Below are positions 61,114-64,000 of a DNA stretch of 64,000 nt, in pieces. A model generated the notes under the pieces. The model did no database searches. It was not told the DNA's origin and saw only the letters and a list, made by a program, of their open reading frames with translations. The position numbers and the translations under genes are program-made. The stretch covers positions 9,227-73,226 of the forward strand of contig CAAFVD010000119.1 in NCBI GenBank assembly GCA_900766355.1, given 5' to 3'. This DNA is from Candidatus Gastranaerophilales bacterium. GTDB lineage: Bacteria; Cyanobacteriota; Vampirovibrionia; Gastranaerophilales; Gastranaerophilaceae. Every line of letters starts with the position of its first letter. Positions within the stretch are counted from its first letter, which is position 1.

Positions 61114-61273
61114 TATAAACTCCATGCTAGAACACTATTAACTAAAAAGAGCTATTGAAAAGCAATTTTTTATTTAACATGTACTATATAATAATACTTA
61201 TGTCAATAAGATGTGCTACTTGATAATGTGTCCAAAATCTCAAATAAATATTATCCTATTGTTAGGGTAAATT

Positions 61274-61606
61274 ATGAAAAATGATTTTAATATTAAACTA
61301 GGGTTAAGAATTCGAGAATTAAGAATAGCAAAAGGATTAACACAAAGCGAGCTTGCAGATTTATTGGAAATGGAACGCTCTAATTTAACACGCATAGAAG
61401 GAGGAAAACAGGCTCCAAACTATGAAAACTTGATAAAACTTTCTTCAATCTTGAATGTTGAAATCAAGGATATTTTTGAATTTGAACACACCATTAAAAC
61501 AGAAAAACAACTAAAAACAGAAATCATCAAACAACTTGATAAACTTTCTACTAAAGAACTTAATTATATTAACAAATCAATAAAAGAATTGCAGTTTCTA
61601 AACTAA
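61274..61606 (+). CDS. XRE-family HTH regulator
   Basis: A 110-aa Cro/C1-type DNA-binding protein. The HTH spans about residues 8-62 (GLRIRELRIAKGLTQSELAD, LLEMERSNLTRIEGGKQAPN), followed by a helical dimerisation tail (KTEIIKQLDKLSTKELNYIN). It lies divergent from mod with a 160-bp gap, the usual place of a controller for a restriction system. Its ATG follows a TTAGGGTAAATT site. Direct regulation of mod-res is inference. Confidence 0.9.
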   Translation: MKNDFNIKLGLRIRELRIAKGLTQSELADLLEMERSNLTRIEGGKQAPNYENLIKLSSILNVEIKDIFEFEHTIKTEKQLKTEIIKQLDKLSTKELNYINKSIKELQFLN

Positions 61607-61765
61607 TCACTCCCCAACAAGAACCCCAGAAATAACACAGGGTAAAATAGGCTTTGCCTTTTTCGGGTGGGCTTCGCTATAATACAGCCAACAATTTGTG
61701 GGTAAATTTTCGGCAAGAAAAAGTCTTTCTTCATCTAACAATGCCATATATTCTTCATTCGTCAT
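61607..61765 (-). CDS. Possible small gene, 52 aa
   Basis: A short frame (MTNEEYMALLDEERLFLAEN, then LPTNCWLYYSEAHPKKAKPI) ending near the XRE gene stop on the opposite strand. The composition is protein-like, but there is no good ribosome binding site and no recognised family. Convergent with the XRE gene; followed upstream by the repeat protein gene. Confidence 0.4.
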   Translation of the reverse strand: MTNEEYMALLDEERLFLAENLPTNCWLYYSEAHPKKAKPILPCVISGVLVGE

Positions 61766-61804
61766 ATTCAATCATGAAAGATTTTTAGGTAGCATATTAT
61801 CACC

Positions 61805-62224
61805 TTACTTATAACTTTTTACTTTTCTTCCGTATTGGTCGTATTGAGTTGTTCTACCTGATGAATCCGTTTTAAACGAACCAACTTTTTGTCCATATTT
61901 ATTGTATTGGGTAACTGAACCGTTAGAATTTTGCCTATATGAACCTGTTTTCTGTCCGTATTTGTCATAGGAATTGTAACCTGATGAGGTTTTGCGATAC
62001 GAACCTGTTTTCTGTCCATATCTGTCATAAGAGTTGTAACCTGACGAGGTCGAACGATAAGAACCAGTTTTTTGTCCGTATCTGTCGTAAGAATTATAAC
62101 CTGATGAAGTCGGACGGTATGAGCCTGTTTTTGCCCCATATTTGTCGTAAGAGTATGTAGTTTTTGCAAGAACAATAGACGATAACAAGAATAACCCTAA
62201 TAATAACGAAAATATCTTTTTCAT
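61805..62224 (-). CDS. Secreted tandem-repeat protein, 139 aa
   Basis: A signal peptide (MKKIFSLLLGLFLLSSIVLA) is followed by six tandem units of about 20 residues of the form YDRYGQKTGSYRxTSSGYNS. The middle units are nearly identical at DNA level; the last two diverge (VTQYNKYGQKVGSFKTDSSG). The repeats are rich in Tyr, Gly, Ser and Arg, positive in charge and probably disordered or beta-stacked. AAGGTG site. No family recognised. The repetition suggests recent expansion by slippage or recombination. Confidence 0.83.
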   Translation of the reverse strand: MKKIFSLLLGLFLLSSIVLAKTTYSYDKYGAKTGSYRPTSSGYNSYDRYGQKTGSYRSTSSGYNSYDRYGQKTGSYRKTSSGYNSYDKYGQKTGSYRQNSNGSVTQYNKYGQKVGSFKTDSSGRTTQYDQYGRKVKSYK

Positions 62225-62316
62225 ATTACACCTTCAGATTTAACAATAATCCTTTTTCTGAACTTCTTACCAATTATATAACGAAAACATAGATTTCTTT
62301 ATTAAAATATGATATA

Positions 62317-62642
62317 TTAAGTATTATTTTGGAGTAAATTAATTGGTTCTGCTTTAATTGATGGAATAGACTGGATTATACGAAAAACTGTCTTGATATC
62401 AGCAACATCAGTCTTACGCATTTCCCGTCATCAGCTTGTAATTTCAACTGGTGACAATTTGACACCGTTTGCTCAGAACCCTCATCACGCAAGCGTTGTG
62501 CTAATTTATTCCAGTATTTTCTAGCTGATTGGGAATCTTTTTCAATCAAAATTGCAACAATATCTATAACTGAAAAATAATATACTTCTTTCTCTACATC
62601 ATAAATATGCCTAATTCTTTTATTTTTAAATAAAATCAACAA
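62317..62642 (-). pseudogene. BRO-N-type phage antirepressor gene, frameshifted and truncated
   Basis: The N-terminal part (KKEVYYFSVIDIVAILIEKD type; here VEKEVYYFSVIDIVAILIEK, then DSQSARKYWNKLAQRLRDEG) is a Bro-N/DinD-like domain of phage and plasmid genes. After LQADDGK the frame shifts: in the other frame the sequence continues MRKTDVADIKTVFRIIQSIP and SIKAEPIN to a stop at 62317-62319, which is the natural continuation. One missing A in an AAA/AAAA run near 62420 explains it. The C-terminal domain is also lost, so it is a dead remnant. Confidence 0.75.
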
Positions 62643-62690
62643 AATGCAAAACGCATTTTACAAAATTGAAATTATTTTGATTTTGTAAAA
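62641..62690. repeat. Two overlapping AT-rich hairpins upstream of the BRO pseudogene
   Basis: AAAATGC-AAAAC-GCATTTT (62641-62659) and TTTTACAAAAT...ATTTTGTAAAA (62656-62690), an 11-bp stem. They may form alternative structures. The remaining gap up to the HxlR gene (to 62821) holds nothing recognisable. Confidence 0.5.
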
Positions 62691-62821
62691 TTAAAATCCT
62701 AGACGTTTATTTTAAATTTTTTTATATTATTTAAACTCTTTAGTTTGTTTCCACCTTTAGCAATTACTAAAATATTTCTGTTGTTTCAGAATCCTCTCCT
62801 AATTGTTATCCTGAATTAATC

Positions 62822-63190
62822 TTAACGCAATATTATATTATTTTCTTTATATTTACAAGGAATATCCATTTCTTTTAAATAAGTAAGTCCCCATTTGTTT
62901 AATTCAATAATAGATGGGATTAATCTCTTTCCACGTTCAGTCAATGAATATTCTGTTTTAGGTGGAACAACAGGATACAATTTTCTTTGAATAATTCCGT
63001 CTGCTTCCAATTCTTTTAATTGCTGTATTAGCATTTTAGGAGTTGCGTGAGAAATTAATTTTTGTAATTCGTTGTACCTCAGAGTTTTATCAATAAGATG
63101 ACCAATTATAACCCCCTTGTATTTCCCTCCAATAATTTCCATTGTAACCTCAAGTGGACATTTGTATTCATCTCGTCTTTGTTTACTCAT
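62822..63190 (-). CDS. HxlR-family transcriptional regulator
   Basis: A 122-aa winged-helix protein: YKCPLEVTMEIIGGKYKGVI, the HTH around LRYNELQKLISHATPKMLIQ, then QLKELEADGIIQRKLYPVVP and the wing-tail EYSLTERGKRLIPSIIELNK. The Cys near the N-terminus is typical of HxlR members that respond to electrophiles or redox stress. GGAG site 6 nt before the ATG. It is divergent from the metallo-hydrolase gene across about 120 bp, so it probably controls that gene and itself. Confidence 0.92.
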   Translation of the reverse strand: MSKQRRDEYKCPLEVTMEIIGGKYKGVIIGHLIDKTLRYNELQKLISHATPKMLIQQLKELEADGIIQRKLYPVVPPKTEYSLTERGKRLIPSIIELNKWGLTYLKEMDIPCKYKENNIILR

Positions 63191-63311
63191 TTAAAACTCC
63201 ATACTAACCTTTTGGTAACTATTTTACTTTAATGTATATATTATACAAAATAGTGCATTCTTGAAAAAAAGTAAATAAGAATTTAATATTGTCATAAAAG
63301 GAGATGATTAT

Positions 63312-64000
63312 ATGAAAATTACTCAAATTAGAAATGCTACATTAATTATAGAATACAACAATACAAGATTTTTAATAGATCCTTGGCTTGGACCAAAAGG
63401 TTATATGGCGGGTTTTGAAACAGCAGTTAATTCTGAAATTCGACAACCGAGAGTAGAATTACCTTTTTCTATTGATAAAATTGTAAATGTAGATTCTGTT
63501 ATCATCACTCATATTCACTCGGATCATTGGGACGAATATGCAGAACATGCAATAGATAAAAATCTTAAAATATTTGTTCAGTCAGAATTTGATAAAAACT
63601 TTATATTATCAAAAGGTTTTAAAAATGTTGAAATTTTAGCAGAACAAGGTACAAATTTTAGAAATATAACTTTATATAAAACTCATACACAACATGGAAA
63701 ACGAGAAATTTTAAAACCTTTATGTGATTCAATTGGAATGCCTTACGATGCAATGGGTATTGTTTTCAATGCTGAACAAGAAAAAACACTTTATATTGCA
63801 GGGGATACGATTTGGTGCAAGGAAGTAAAAGAAGCTTTGAATAAATATTCTCCAGATATAATTGTAGTCAATGCTTGTGCAGCAACTGTATTAAATGGTG
63901 AACGCTTAATTATGAACATTGATGATTTAAAAGAAGTTTTAAAAAATTCTAAAAATGCAACCGTAATTGCAAGCCACATGGATACTGTAAGCCATTTAAC
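63312..64000 (+). CDS. Metallo-beta-lactamase-fold hydrolase (3' partial)
   Basis: At least 229 aa, running off the window end. N-terminus MKITQIRNATLIIEYNNTRF then FLIDPWLGPKGYM is typical of UlaG-like MBL proteins. The metal site is VIITHIHSDHWDEYAEHA (HxHxDH), followed by a likely further ligand in TLYIAGDTIWCKEVKEAL. An AAAGGAG site lies 8 nt before the ATG. It is divergent from an HxlR regulator, a pairing common in genes for detoxification or sugar acid use. Substrate unknown; the C-terminus is not visible. Confidence 0.9.
   Translation, partial: MKITQIRNATLIIEYNNTRFLIDPWLGPKGYMAGFETAVNSEIRQPRVELPFSIDKIVNVDSVIITHIHSDHWDEYAEHAIDKNLKIFVQSEFDKNFILSKGFKNVEILAEQGTNFRNITLYKTHTQHGKREILKPLCDSIGMPYDAMGIVFNAEQEKTLYIAGDTIWCKEVKEALNKYSPDIIVVNACAATVLNGERLIMNIDDLKEVLKNSKNATVIASHMDTVSHL

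Noticed and set aside
61805..62160. CRISPR array in the region of regular repeats
   Set aside because: The repeats are 60-bp coding units without unique spacers and translate to a clear peptide repeat.
61819..62175. Second long frame within the tandem-repeat gene (and a plus-strand one)
   Set aside because: Repeats with a period divisible by three keep all frames open; only the frame with a signal peptide and ribosome binding site is real.
1..64000. tRNA or rRNA genes
   Set aside because: Scanning by eye for TTCGANNC-type T-loops with flanking stems and for rRNA signatures gave no convincing candidate; a program run could still find one.

Overview
The window is AT-rich chromosomal DNA from a diderm, flagellated bacterium. 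It has TolC-type and L/P-ring flagellar genes (outer membrane), an S-layer-homology protein, a cytosolic-type protein carrying an N-terminal VQFKG motif, and paired WYL regulators. Together with the base composition this best fits a gut member of the Vampirovibrionia/Melainabacteria (Gastranaerophilales-like). That placement is inference; no rRNA or tRNA gene was recognised.

Layout. 0-12.9 kb is almost all minus strand: a 5'-truncated PBP4 carboxypeptidase (plus strand), flagellin, a secreted protein, glutaredoxin, rpsP, a first flgN-flgK-flgL set, an SLH protein, a PHP phosphoesterase and secA. 13-25 kb holds the VQFKG protein, a divergent tolC / marR-hlyD efflux locus with a palindromic operator, a short ferredoxin, a mlaD-upp-deoB operon and several unknown genes, including a secreted-translocator-like protein at 23.2-24.5 kb. 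25.3-34.0 kb is one long minus-strand flagellar operon (lytic transglycosylase, flgF, flgG, flgA, flgH, flgI, flgJ, flgM-like, and a second flgN, flgK, flgL). 34.3-46.5 kb is housekeeping and regulatory: nadA-mnmA, a D-2-hydroxyacid dehydrogenase, a candidate structured RNA, a WYL pair, nitroreductase, PPC-domain protein, HAD phosphatase, ilvE, and a kinase/response-regulator/unknown triad.

46.6-52.7 kb is the most unusual part: a minus-strand cluster of unrecognised proteins without signal peptides next to a lone type III export ATPase (fliI). The largest (about 762 aa) has helical ends and a repeat-rich middle, like flagellar axial proteins. It shares its N-terminal signature with a 113-aa coiled-coil neighbour. 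A double TCATGA element lies upstream of it at nearly the same distance as a matching element upstream of flagellin. I propose these are export substrates of a flagellar-type system forming an undescribed surface structure; this is inference.

52.8-64 kb holds nadK and then an accessory island: phage-tail-like genes, a decayed frame, a type III restriction-modification locus (mod, an 81-aa gene, res) with a divergent XRE regulator, a tandem-repeat secreted protein, a frameshifted BRO-type gene, and an HxlR regulator divergent from a metallo-beta-lactamase-fold hydrolase cut by the window end.

Translation signals are mixed: many genes have AAGGAG-type ribosome binding sites, but several (mlaD, nadK, the kinase, the 24.7 kb gene, perhaps fliI) have a -10-like box ending only 6-9 nt before the ATG, which suggests leaderless or near-leaderless transcripts.
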